Notes under the pieces: model-generated
The model's database searches: none
What the model was told of the DNA's origin: nothing
What the model saw: only the letters and a program-made list of their open reading frames with translations
Part shown: piece after piece, positions 1 through 5,325 of the stretch
Layout: each line of letters starts with the position of its first letter
How positions within the stretch are numbered: the stretch's first letter is position 1
Made by a program: the position numbers and the translations under genes
Origin: Phyllobacteriaceae bacterium UBA1059
GTDB taxonomy: Bacteria; Pseudomonadota; Alphaproteobacteria; Rhizobiales; Rhizobiaceae
Reading direction: 5' to 3'
Length of the DNA: 5,710 nucleotides
NCBI GenBank assembly: GCA_002316345.1
Contig: DCDI01000160.1
Coordinates: 2,742 to 8,451 of the forward strand

Positions 1-710
1 TCGAAGGCGAAGAAGTCCTGACCATAGATGACGGCCGGTGCGCCAAGTCGTTCGGCGGTCGATTCCAGCACCTCACGCGCGGCTTCGCTTTCCTGCGCGC
101 CGATCACCACCGGTGCGCCCCGCTTGATGATGCCGGCCTTTTCCGCCGCGATCAGCTCGGCCCGGTCACCGAGATAGGCTTCATGGTCGAGCGACACCGG
201 CATGATCACGCTGGTCGCAGGGCGCTTGATCACGTTGGTGGCGTCGAACCGCCCGCCCAATCCCACTTCGACGATTGCGACGTCGGCGGGATGCTCGGAA
301 AACAGCACGAACATCACCGCCGTCAGGATCTCGAAGACGGTGATCGTTTCGCCATTGTTGGCGTCCGCAACGCGGTTGATCGCGTCGGTCAGCACATCGT
401 CATCGACCAGCCTGCCGCAACCGGGCGCGCCCAGGCGGTAGCGCTCATGCCAGTTCACGAGATGCGGCGAGGTGTGGACGTGGACGATCCGCCCATCCGC
501 TTCCAGAAGCGCGCGCGAAAAGGCCGCGCAGGAGCCCTTGCCATTAGTGCCGGCGATATGGATCACCGGCGGCATATGATCCTGTGGATTGCCGAGCCGC
601 TCAAGAAGGCGCGTGATGCGCTCCAAGGAAAGGTCGAATCCTTTGGGATGAAGCGTCATCAGCTGCTCGATCGCGCGGGCAGCTTGGCTTTCCTGTGTGG
701 CGGCGCTCAT
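1..710 (-). CDS. folC: Bifunctional dihydrofolate synthase / folylpolyglutamate synthase, N-terminal part (3' end outside window)
   Basis: FolC is a cytoplasmic Mur-ligase-type enzyme that uses ATP to add glutamate to dihydropteroate and to folates. The frame is open from the ATG at 710-708 to the left edge, giving 236 codons, roughly the first half of a protein usually about 420-440 residues long. Seen in the translation: the P-loop HIAGTNGKGS at residues 51-60, HTSPHL at 79-84, the EVGLGGRFDATN motif at 148-159, the SLDHEAYLG stretch at 173-181 that corresponds to the family's (G)LDHxxxLG motif, and EKAGIIK at 190-196, which holds the lysine that is carbamylated in the family. The gene starts 19 bases after the accD stop. 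No Shine-Dalgarno sequence is visible before this ATG, so translation may depend on ribosomes arriving from accD. accD-folC adjacency is common in proteobacteria. Whether both ligase activities are present cannot be told from this half. Confidence 0.95.
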   Translation of the reverse strand, partial: MSAATQESQAARAIEQLMTLHPKGFDLSLERITRLLERLGNPQDHMPPVIHIAGTNGKGSCAAFSRALLEADGRIVHVHTSPHLVNWHERYRLGAPGCGRLVDDDVLTDAINRVADANNGETITVFEILTAVMFVLFSEHPADVAIVEVGLGGRFDATNVIKRPATSVIMPVSLDHEAYLGDRAELIAAEKAGIIKRGAPVVIGAQESEAAREVLESTAERLGAPAVIYGQDFFAF

Positions 711-729
711 GCGGAAGCCGGTTTGAGCG

Positions 730-1653
730 TCAAGCGTGCGCCGGAACGGGCGCTTCGTCGCTTGCCGCCGGCGGCAAAGCTTCAGGGCCGATCAGCGTAC
801 CGGGGGGCTGCTTCATGAGAAGCCGAAGCAGGCGGGCGAGCGTCGCCTTCAGTTCGAGGCGCGATACCACCATGTCCACCATGCCGTGTTCCATCAGGTA
901 TTCGGCGCGCTGGAAGCCTTCCGGCAGCTTTTCGCGGATGGTTTGCTCGATCACGCGCGGCCCAGCAAAGCCGATCAGCGCGCCGGGTTCGGCAATATGG
1001 ATGTCGCCCAGCATGGCATAGGAAGCGGTCACGCCGCCCGTTGTCGGGTTGGTCAGGACGACGATGTAAGGCAGACCTGCTTCCTTCAGCCGGTCGACCG
1101 CCACCGTGGTGCGCGCCAGCTGCATCAGCGACAGGATGCCTTCCTGCATGCGTGCGCCGCCGGACGCGGCAAACAGAACCAGGGGCAGCTTCTTCTCGAC
1201 CGCGTTCTCGAAGCCGCGAATGATCGCGTCGCCCGCCGCCATGCCCAGCGACCCGCCCATGAAGGAGAAATCCTGAACGGTGACGGCGATCGGCAGGCCG
1301 TCGATCTCACCGGTGGCGTTGATGATCGTGTCTTCCATGCCGGTTTTGGCACGGTTTTCCTTGAGGCGGTCGATGTAGCGCTTCTCGTCGCGGAAACGCA
1401 GCGGATCCACGGCGACCTTCGGGTTTTCCAATGTGTCGTAGCGCCCTTCATCGAACAAAAAGCGCAGCCGCTCCTTGCCCTTGATCTTCATGTGGTGGCC
1501 GGAAGAGGGCACCACGAACTGATTTTCTTCCAGGTCCTTGTGGAAGATCATCTCGCCGGAATCCGGATCCTTGATCCAGAGGTTTTCCGGCATGTCGCGC
1601 CGGCCGAGCATGGAGTTGATCTTCGGACGAACGTAGTTGGTGATCCAGTTCAT
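730..1653 (-). CDS. accD: Acetyl-CoA carboxylase carboxyltransferase subunit beta, without zinc-finger cysteines
   Basis: AccD pairs with AccA to form the carboxyltransferase that moves CO2 from biotin carrier protein to acetyl-CoA, giving malonyl-CoA for fatty-acid synthesis in the cytoplasm. The product has 307 residues, the normal size. The N-terminus MNWITNYVRPKINSMLGRR is typical of rhizobial AccD. The crotonase-like core shows GGSLGMAAGDAI (133-144), ASGGARMQEG (163-172), NPTTGGVTASYAMLGD (202-217) and GFAGPRVIEQTIREKLPEGF (228-247). The start is supported by GGAGAG six bases upstream (1665-1660). The oddity is the N-terminal domain: the four cysteines of the E. coli zinc ribbon (CX2C-X15-CX2C) align without gaps to Asp29, Ser32, Val48 and Ser51, so zinc should not be bound there. 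The C-terminal tail after about residue 283 is Pro/Ala-rich and probably disordered. It lies 39 bases after trpA, with no terminator between, so is probably cotranscribed with it. Confidence 0.97.
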   Translation of the reverse strand: MNWITNYVRPKINSMLGRRDMPENLWIKDPDSGEMIFHKDLEENQFVVPSSGHHMKIKGKERLRFLFDEGRYDTLENPKVAVDPLRFRDEKRYIDRLKENRAKTGMEDTIINATGEIDGLPIAVTVQDFSFMGGSLGMAAGDAIIRGFENAVEKKLPLVLFAASGGARMQEGILSLMQLARTTVAVDRLKEAGLPYIVVLTNPTTGGVTASYAMLGDIHIAEPGALIGFAGPRVIEQTIREKLPEGFQRAEYLMEHGMVDMVVSRLELKATLARLLRLLMKQPPGTLIGPEALPPAASDEAPVPAHA

Positions 1654-1692
1654 GGCTGGCTCTCCGTTTTATGAGCAAACAAAATGGGGCGA

Positions 1693-2532
1693 TCAGCCGG
1701 CATGGGCAAGGCGCGCCTGCCGCACCCCTTGTGCGAGGCCGCTGATCAGGGTGGCAACGGCATCCGCGGGATCGGCCGTCATCTGGCCGTCGGGTCCAAG
1801 CACATTGGCGACCGCATTGACGATCGCCGTGCCGACCACGACGCCATCGGCCGAAGCGCCGATCACCCGCGCCTGTTCGGCCGTCTTGACGCCGAAGCCG
1901 ACGCAAACCGGCAAATCCGTATGGCTCTTGATGCGCTTTACCGCTTCCGTCACATCGCCGGTGTTAGCCAGCGCCGAGCCGGTGATGCCGTTCATCGAGA
2001 CGTAATATACGAAGCCGGACGTGTTCTCGAGCACCTTTGGCAGGCGCTTCTCGTCGGTGGTGGGTGTCGCCAGGCGGATGAAGTTGATGCCCGCGCGAAG
2101 GGCTGGAACGCAAAGCTCCTCGTCCATTTCCGGCGGCAGATCGACCACGATCAACCCATCGACGCCGGCTTCTCCGGCTTCTGCAAGAAAGCGCTCGACG
2201 CCGTAGATATAGATCGGGTTGTAATAGCCCATCATCACGATGGGTGTTTCATTGTCGTCCACCCGGAAGTCGCGCACCATCTGCAAGGTCTTGGCGAGCG
2301 TCTGGCCGCCCTTCAACGAGCGCAAACCGGCCGCCTGGATCGCGGGACCATCGGCCATCGGATCGGAAAACGGCATGCCGAGCTCGATCACATCCGTGCC
2401 GGCGTTCGGCATCGCCTTCATGATCTTGAGCGATGTCGCGTAATCCGGATCACCACCCATGAAATAGGTCACAAGCGCGGGACGGCCTTCGTCCTTCAAC
2501 TTGGCGAAGCGGGCGTCGATGCGGGTCGTCAT
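1693..2532 (-). CDS. trpA: Tryptophan synthase alpha subunit
   Basis: TrpA cleaves indole-3-glycerol phosphate to indole and glyceraldehyde 3-phosphate and channels indole to TrpB in the alpha2-beta2 complex. The 279-residue TIM-barrel protein is of normal length. Catalytic residues are visible: Glu50 in DVIELGMPFSDP (matching E. coli Glu49) and Asp61 in PMADGP (matching Asp60). Phosphate-binding loops are seen as GFGVKT (212-217) and SADGVVVGTAIV (227-238). The frame is open further upstream to 2742, but the ATG at 2532 is chosen because the family N-terminus begins here and GGAGAG (2543-2538) sits five bases before it. This ATG overlaps the TGA of the upstream 166-residue gene as ATGA, which suggests translational coupling. 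Unusually, trpA does not directly follow trpB; 846 bases separate the two coding regions. The protein contains no tryptophan. Confidence 0.97.
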   Translation of the reverse strand: MTTRIDARFAKLKDEGRPALVTYFMGGDPDYATSLKIMKAMPNAGTDVIELGMPFSDPMADGPAIQAAGLRSLKGGQTLAKTLQMVRDFRVDDNETPIVMMGYYNPIYIYGVERFLAEAGEAGVDGLIVVDLPPEMDEELCVPALRAGINFIRLATPTTDEKRLPKVLENTSGFVYYVSMNGITGSALANTGDVTEAVKRIKSHTDLPVCVGFGVKTAEQARVIGASADGVVVGTAIVNAVANVLGPDGQMTADPADAVATLISGLAQGVRQARLAHAG

Positions 2533-2543
2533 ACAGTCTCTCC
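2529..2543 (-). promoter_or_regulatory. Ribosome binding site and ATGA stop/start overlap coupling the Trp-rich gene to trpA
   Basis: GGAGAG (2543-2538) lies inside the last codons of the 166-residue gene, five bases before the trpA ATG. The ATG (2532-2530) shares two bases with the upstream TGA (2531-2529). This arrangement typically lets terminating ribosomes restart at once, tying trpA output to translation of the upstream gene. Confidence 0.7.
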
Positions 2544-3029
2544 GGAAAATCGTCTCGCGATATAGTCCGAAACGGGTTTGTGCGACATCGCTGTTTCCGT
2601 CCAAGCGCGTCGCTCGAAATCGATAAGCGCCAATTCCCAGACGCAGGCAAACAGATGAGGCGAGGCATCTTCGAATTCCGCATCGGGAGCCAGGTCGGCG
2701 CGCCAAAGTTTTCGGGCACAGATGCCGCCTCCAAGCCACCAATGAAGCAGCAGCCAGCGTCCTTCTTCACCCTCATGCAGGATCGCGAAGCCCGCACCCA
2801 CTTGCGGCGTTCGCATTATCTCCGGTTCGGCGTCTAGAATACGGGCTTTCGCCTTGTTCAGAACCCCATCGTCGATCGCTTTGCCATCGGCGCAGATCGC
2901 GTTGACCTTTATGGACATCGAGCCGACCCACATCACCTCCTGAAACCAAGCTTGGCGAGGGCGGTACACGTCCAGTGTCAGCGTGCCGTCATCGACATGA
3001 TGCAAAGACTTGTCGATGCCGGTGATCAC
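2529..3029 (-). CDS. Uncharacterised tryptophan-rich protein coupled to trpA
   Basis: I do not recognise this 166-residue protein. It starts at GTG (3029-3027) with AAGGAG ten bases upstream (3045-3040); the next in-frame ATG would remove 32 residues. It ends in an ATGA overlap with trpA. It has eight tryptophans (residues 28, 34, 92, 97, 98, 109, 131, 143), about 4.8 percent. TrpA has none, TrpB two and TrpF one. Notable segments are the mixed aromatic stretch RWLLLHWWLGGGICARKLWR (91-110) and the acidic-aromatic helix-like segment VWELALIDFERRAW (130-143). No signal peptide or long membrane segment is apparent, so it is probably a soluble cytoplasmic alpha/beta protein. Codons rare in the neighbours occur here (ATA twice, CTA, AGA, CGA four times), fitting low expression or a different origin. 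That it is a real gene is supported by its length, ribosome binding site and stop/start overlap. No function is assigned. Confidence 0.8.
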   Translation of the reverse strand: MITGIDKSLHHVDDGTLTLDVYRPRQAWFQEVMWVGSMSIKVNAICADGKAIDDGVLNKAKARILDAEPEIMRTPQVGAGFAILHEGEEGRWLLLHWWLGGGICARKLWRADLAPDAEFEDASPHLFACVWELALIDFERRAWTETAMSHKPVSDYIARRFSGETV

Positions 3030-3037
3030 GTTTCGTC

Positions 3038-3050
3038 GGCTCCTTCAGCC
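3038..3050 (-). promoter_or_regulatory. Small hairpin covering the ribosome binding site of the Trp-rich gene
   Basis: The minus strand reads GGCT-GAAGG-AGCC (3050-3038), a four-base-pair stem with a five-base loop. The AAGGAG binding site (3045-3040) lies in its loop and 3' arm. The stem is short, so stable masking is uncertain. The rest of the 3030-3121 gap shows a TAGAAT box (3098-3093) resembling a -10 element but no matching -35, and no terminator. Confidence 0.2.
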
Positions 3051-3121
3051 TCAAGTCTAGTTGGGTTAGCGCGACCATCGAAGACACGCAATATTCTACG
3101 CGGTTATCCGTTCAGGAGTAT

Positions 3122-3313
3122 CTAGGAGAGGCCGGCGCTTGCTTCTGCCGCATGCTCGCTTGAGAGCTGGCGCTGATGCTTCCGGCTTTCGAGATACCAG
3201 GTGAGCGCCTGCTTGGCGATGTGTGCAGGGGACACATCCTGCCGCTGCGCTTCTTCTTCGAGGCGACGACTGGTCTCGGCTTTAATGTGCAATGAAAGCG
3301 GAACTTCACCCAT
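3122..3313 (-). CDS. Small ribbon-helix-helix (Arc/CopG-type) DNA-binding protein, orphan antitoxin-like
   Basis: This 63-residue protein has the layout of a ribbon-helix-helix DNA-binding domain: a strand VPLSLHIK (4-11), a charged helix ETSRRLEEEAQRQ (13-25), a turn DVSP, and a second helix PAHIAKQALTWYLESR (29-44), followed by a short polar tail. Such dimers insert the paired strands into the DNA major groove and usually repress their own promoter; many are antitoxins. The start is the ATG at 3313, placed six bases after a perfect AAGGAG (3325-3320). A GTG 18 bases upstream is in frame, but using it would put this ribosome binding site inside the gene. No toxin of a known family (ParE/RelE, PIN, HipA) is adjacent. 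The tail is shorter than in many antitoxins of this fold, so C-terminal loss is possible. By eye 23 of 63 codons end in A or T, against 16 of the first 63 in trpB. Confidence 0.75.
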   Translation of the reverse strand: MGEVPLSLHIKAETSRRLEEEAQRQDVSPAHIAKQALTWYLESRKHQRQLSSEHAAEASAGLS

Positions 3314-3319
3314 TTCGCA

Positions 3320-3325
3320 CTCCTT
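3320..3325 (-). promoter_or_regulatory. Ribosome binding site deciding the start of the ribbon-helix-helix gene
   Basis: AAGGAG on the minus strand lies six bases before the ATG at 3313. It decides for this ATG over the in-frame GTG at 3331, because the latter would place the site within the coding region. Confidence 0.75.
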
Positions 3326-3328
3326 CAA

Positions 3329-3354
3329 CACAGGCTTGGCAGGCTAGCACAGGC
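3329..3354 (-). repeat. Three short direct repeats (GCCTG) at helical spacing, possible operator
   Basis: On the plus strand CAGGC occurs at 3331, 3340 and 3350 (minus strand GCCTG), spaced 9 and 10 bases, about one helical turn. The two outer copies extend to CACAGGC (3329-3335 and 3348-3354). They lie just upstream of the ribosome binding site of the ribbon-helix-helix gene and overlap its candidate -10 box. Proteins of this fold often bind short tandem sites of this kind at their own promoter, so autoregulation is a reasonable inference. Confidence 0.35.
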
Positions 3355-3370
3355 CACAGAACTGCGCCAA
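3342..3370 (-). promoter_or_regulatory. Weak candidate promoter for the ribbon-helix-helix gene
   Basis: On the minus strand, TTGGCG (3370-3365) and CTAGCC (3347-3342) are 17 bases apart, in the 65-base gap after trpB. The -35-like box matches TTGACA at four positions; the -10-like box matches rhizobial CTATAT only at the first three. A separate promoter would let this gene and those after it be expressed apart from trpFB, but the match is poor. Confidence 0.22.
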
Positions 3371-3378
3371 TGTAAGCC

Positions 3379-4599
3379 TCAGATCTCCAGGCCCATCATG
3401 CCGGCTACCGTATGCACGTCCTTGTCGCCGCGGCCCGACAGGTTGACGATGATGATCTGGTCCTTGCCCATGGTCGGCGCGAGCTTCACGGCCTGGGCGA
3501 TGGCGTGAGCCGATTCCAGCGCCGGGATGATGCCTTCGACGCGAGTGGTGAGCTGGAAGGCTTCCAGCGCCTCGTCGTCGAGGATCGGCACATATTCGAC
3601 GCGCTTGGTGTCGCGCAGGAAGCTGTGCTCGGGGCCGACACCGGGATAATCGAGGCCGGCCGAGATCGAATGGCCTTCGATGATCTGGCCGTCCTTGTCC
3701 TGCAGCAGATAGGTGCGGTTGCCGTGCAGAACGCCTGGTTGGCCGGCGCTCATGGAGGCGCAGTGCTCAACGCCGTCGAGACCGCGTCCGCCGGCTTCCA
3801 CGCCGATGATGCGCACGTCGCGATCATCGAGGAAGGGGTGGAAAAGGCCGATCGCATTGGAACCGCCCCCGACGGCAGCGATGATCGCATCGGGCAAACG
3901 GCCTTCCTGTTCCTGGATCTGTTCGCGAGCTTCCGTGCCGATCACGGCCTGGAAGTCGCGCACCATCTCTGGATAGGGATGCGGACCGGCGGCGGTGCCG
4001 ATCAGGTAATAGGTGTCATGAACATTCGTGACCCAATCGCGCAGGGCCTCGTTCATCGCGTCCTTCAGCGTGCCGTGGCCGGCCGACACCGGATTGACCT
4101 GCGCACCGAGCAGCTTCATGCGGAACACGTTCGGCTTCTGCCGCTCCACATCGGTGGCGCCCATGTAAACGACACAAGGCAGATTGAAGCGCGCCGAGAC
4201 GGTGGCCGAAGCCACGCCGTGCTGGCCGGCACCCGTTTCGGCGATGATGCGCGTCTTGCCCATGCGCTTGGCGAGCAGGATCTGGCCGAGGCAGTTGTTG
4301 ATCTTATGCGAACCGGTGTGGTTCAGGTCTTCGCGCTTCAGATAGATCTTGGCACCGCCGAGGTGCCGCGTCAGACCTTCGGCGAAATACAGCTTCGAGG
4401 GCCTGCCGGCATAGAAGGTCGAGAGCGACTTCAGTTCGGCCTGGAATGCTGGATCGGTTTTAGCCTCGTCCCAATGCTGTTGCAAATCGAGGATCAGCGG
4501 CATCAGCGTTTCGGCGACGAAGCGGCCGCCGAAAATGCCGAACATGCCCTGTTCGTCTGGTCCGGTGCGGAAGGAATTCGGCTCGATCGGCTTGTTCAT
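3379..4599 (-). CDS. trpB: Tryptophan synthase beta chain
   Basis: TrpB is the PLP enzyme that condenses indole with serine to make tryptophan, in complex with TrpA. The product has 406 residues, normal for the TrpB1 class that partners TrpA. Visible landmarks: the N-terminal GMFGIFGGRFVAETLMP (18-34), the PLP lysine Lys99 in HTGSHKINN (95 onward), the catalytic glutamate Glu121 in AETGAGQHG (matching E. coli Glu109), the PLP phosphate loop GGGSNAIG (244-251), and NLSGRGDKD (386-394), whose Ser388 contacts the PLP ring nitrogen in the family. The ATG at 4599 has a near-perfect AGGAGG five bases upstream (4610-4605). It follows trpF by 39 bases with no terminator, so both are probably on one transcript. 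Downstream it is followed not by trpA but by a 65-base gap and the ribbon-helix-helix gene. Confidence 0.98.
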   Translation of the reverse strand: MNKPIEPNSFRTGPDEQGMFGIFGGRFVAETLMPLILDLQQHWDEAKTDPAFQAELKSLSTFYAGRPSKLYFAEGLTRHLGGAKIYLKREDLNHTGSHKINNCLGQILLAKRMGKTRIIAETGAGQHGVASATVSARFNLPCVVYMGATDVERQKPNVFRMKLLGAQVNPVSAGHGTLKDAMNEALRDWVTNVHDTYYLIGTAAGPHPYPEMVRDFQAVIGTEAREQIQEQEGRLPDAIIAAVGGGSNAIGLFHPFLDDRDVRIIGVEAGGRGLDGVEHCASMSAGQPGVLHGNRTYLLQDKDGQIIEGHSISAGLDYPGVGPEHSFLRDTKRVEYVPILDDEALEAFQLTTRVEGIIPALESAHAIAQAVKLAPTMGKDQIIIVNLSGRGDKDVHTVAGMMGLEI

Positions 4600-4638
4600 G
4601 CCGTCCTCCTAGATGCGTGGGTCAATATCACTGGGCGG

Positions 4639-5289
4639 TCAGGCCGCGCGCTGACGGGCGCTGCGGATGGCTGCAAAGAAAGCGTCGATCAGCGCGACAT
4701 CCTTGATGCCCGGCGCGCTCTCCACACCCGACGAGATGTCTAGTCCCGACGGGTGAACGCGCGCCAAGGCGTCGCCGACATTCAACGCGTTGAGCCCTCC
4801 GGAAAGCATGTAAGGCAGCGAACCGTCAAGGCCATGGAGCAGAGACCAATCGAACGTGATGCCATTGCCGCCCGGAAGCTCCGCGCCCTTGGGCGGCTTG
4901 GCATCGAACAGAAGGCGATCAGCAATGCCGGCAAAGCTCTGTGCGCGGGTGAGATCGTCAGCCGTCGAGATCGACAGCGCCTTCATGACCGGGAAACCAT
5001 AGCGCGCTTTCACTGCTGACACGCGCTCCGGTGTTTCGCTGCCATGCAGCTGCAACATATCCGGCTCGACGGCTGATACGATGCCGTCCAGCGCGTCATC
5101 ATCCGCGTTGACCGTGACAACAACAGCCTGCGCCCGTCCGCGCGCCGCCTGCCGCAACGCACCAGCCGTCTCGGCAGACACATTGCGCGGGCTCTTCGGG
5201 AAGAAGATGAAGCCGATATGGCTCGCTCCGCCGTCCAGCGCGGCATTGACGGTTTCGGGCGTGGAAAGACCGCAGATCTTGATGTCCAT
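4639..5289 (-). CDS. trpF: Phosphoribosylanthranilate isomerase
   Basis: TrpF converts phosphoribosylanthranilate to CdRP by an Amadori rearrangement, upstream of TrpC and TrpAB in tryptophan synthesis. It is a stand-alone 216-residue TIM barrel of usual length, not fused to TrpC. Catalytic residues of the family are visible: the base Cys6 in IKICGL (3-8) and the general acid Asp129 in LLFDAKPP (126-133). Other signature stretches are GFIFFPKSPRNV (26-37), QLHGSE (80-85), PGGNGITFDW (139-148), LSGGLN (162-167, phosphate binding) and GLDISSGVE (182-190). The frame extends upstream to 5352, inside the preceding gene, but family N-termini begin at this MDIKICGL, so ATG 5289 is chosen. The bases before it are pyrimidine-rich and contain no Shine-Dalgarno sequence; see the promoter candidate just upstream. 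It begins 28 bases after the metallopeptidase-like gene. Confidence 0.96.
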   Translation of the reverse strand: MDIKICGLSTPETVNAALDGGASHIGFIFFPKSPRNVSAETAGALRQAARGRAQAVVVTVNADDDALDGIVSAVEPDMLQLHGSETPERVSAVKARYGFPVMKALSISTADDLTRAQSFAGIADRLLFDAKPPKGAELPGGNGITFDWSLLHGLDGSLPYMLSGGLNALNVGDALARVHPSGLDISSGVESAPGIKDVALIDAFFAAIRSARQRAA

Positions 5290-5297
5290 GGAAAGGG

Positions 5298-5325
5298 AAA
5301 TAGCGGCGAGACCCCGTCTATTCAA
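5298..5325 (-). promoter_or_regulatory. Candidate promoter for trpF (near-leaderless)
   Basis: On the minus strand, TTGAAT (5325-5320) and CTATTT (5303-5298) are separated by 16 bases. This resembles the rhizobial housekeeping pattern (CTTGAC / CTATAT). The -10-like box is followed by only eight bases before the trpF ATG, so initiation at the usual distance would fall at or next to the start codon. The absence of a Shine-Dalgarno sequence before trpF fits that. The -35-like box overlaps the stop codon of the metallopeptidase-like gene. Inference from pattern only. Confidence 0.3.

Noticed and set aside
762..777. Perfect 16-base palindrome TTGCCGCCGGCGGCAA in the 3' end of accD
   Set aside because: It has no loop and no T-run after it, lies within codons for Leu-Pro-Pro-Ala-Ala, and such GCC/GGC palindromes arise readily in GC-rich coding DNA. 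It is not a convincing terminator or binding site.
183..818. 211-codon plus-strand open frame near the left edge
   Set aside because: It lies opposite folC, whose minus-strand frame has clear P-loop and Mur-ligase motifs and runs off the window edge.
736..1674. 312-codon plus-strand open frame opposite accD
   Set aside because: Same reason; its span mirrors accD almost exactly and its composition (His, Arg, Gln, Asp rich) is typical of a reverse-strand shadow.
1684..2565. 293-codon plus-strand open frame opposite trpA
   Set aside because: Shadow of trpA with low-complexity His/Arg/Asp-rich translation and no family resemblance.
2533..2742. N-terminal extension of trpA by 70 codons
   Set aside because: The frame is open, but the extension lies inside the 166-residue gene, does not resemble TrpA, and ATG 2532 has a good ribosome binding site and the family N-terminus.
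2529..3313. Classic toxin-antitoxin module made of the ribbon-helix-helix protein and the 166-residue protein
   Set aside because: The 166-residue protein shows no ParE, RelE, PIN or HipA features, is larger than most such toxins, and has its own ribosome binding site 92 bases away, unlike tightly linked modules. It is kept only as a remote possibility.
3047..3381. 7-base direct repeat AGCCTCA (3047-3053 and 3375-3381) flanking the ribbon-helix-helix gene, as a possible target-site duplication
   Set aside because: Seven bases is too short to be meaningful over this distance, one copy includes the trpB stop, and no terminal inverted repeats or transposase are present.
3412..4743. 443-codon plus-strand open frame opposite trpB
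   Set aside because: It is antisense to a fully convincing trpB, resembles no family I know, and long antisense frames are expected opposite GC-rich genes with strong codon bias.
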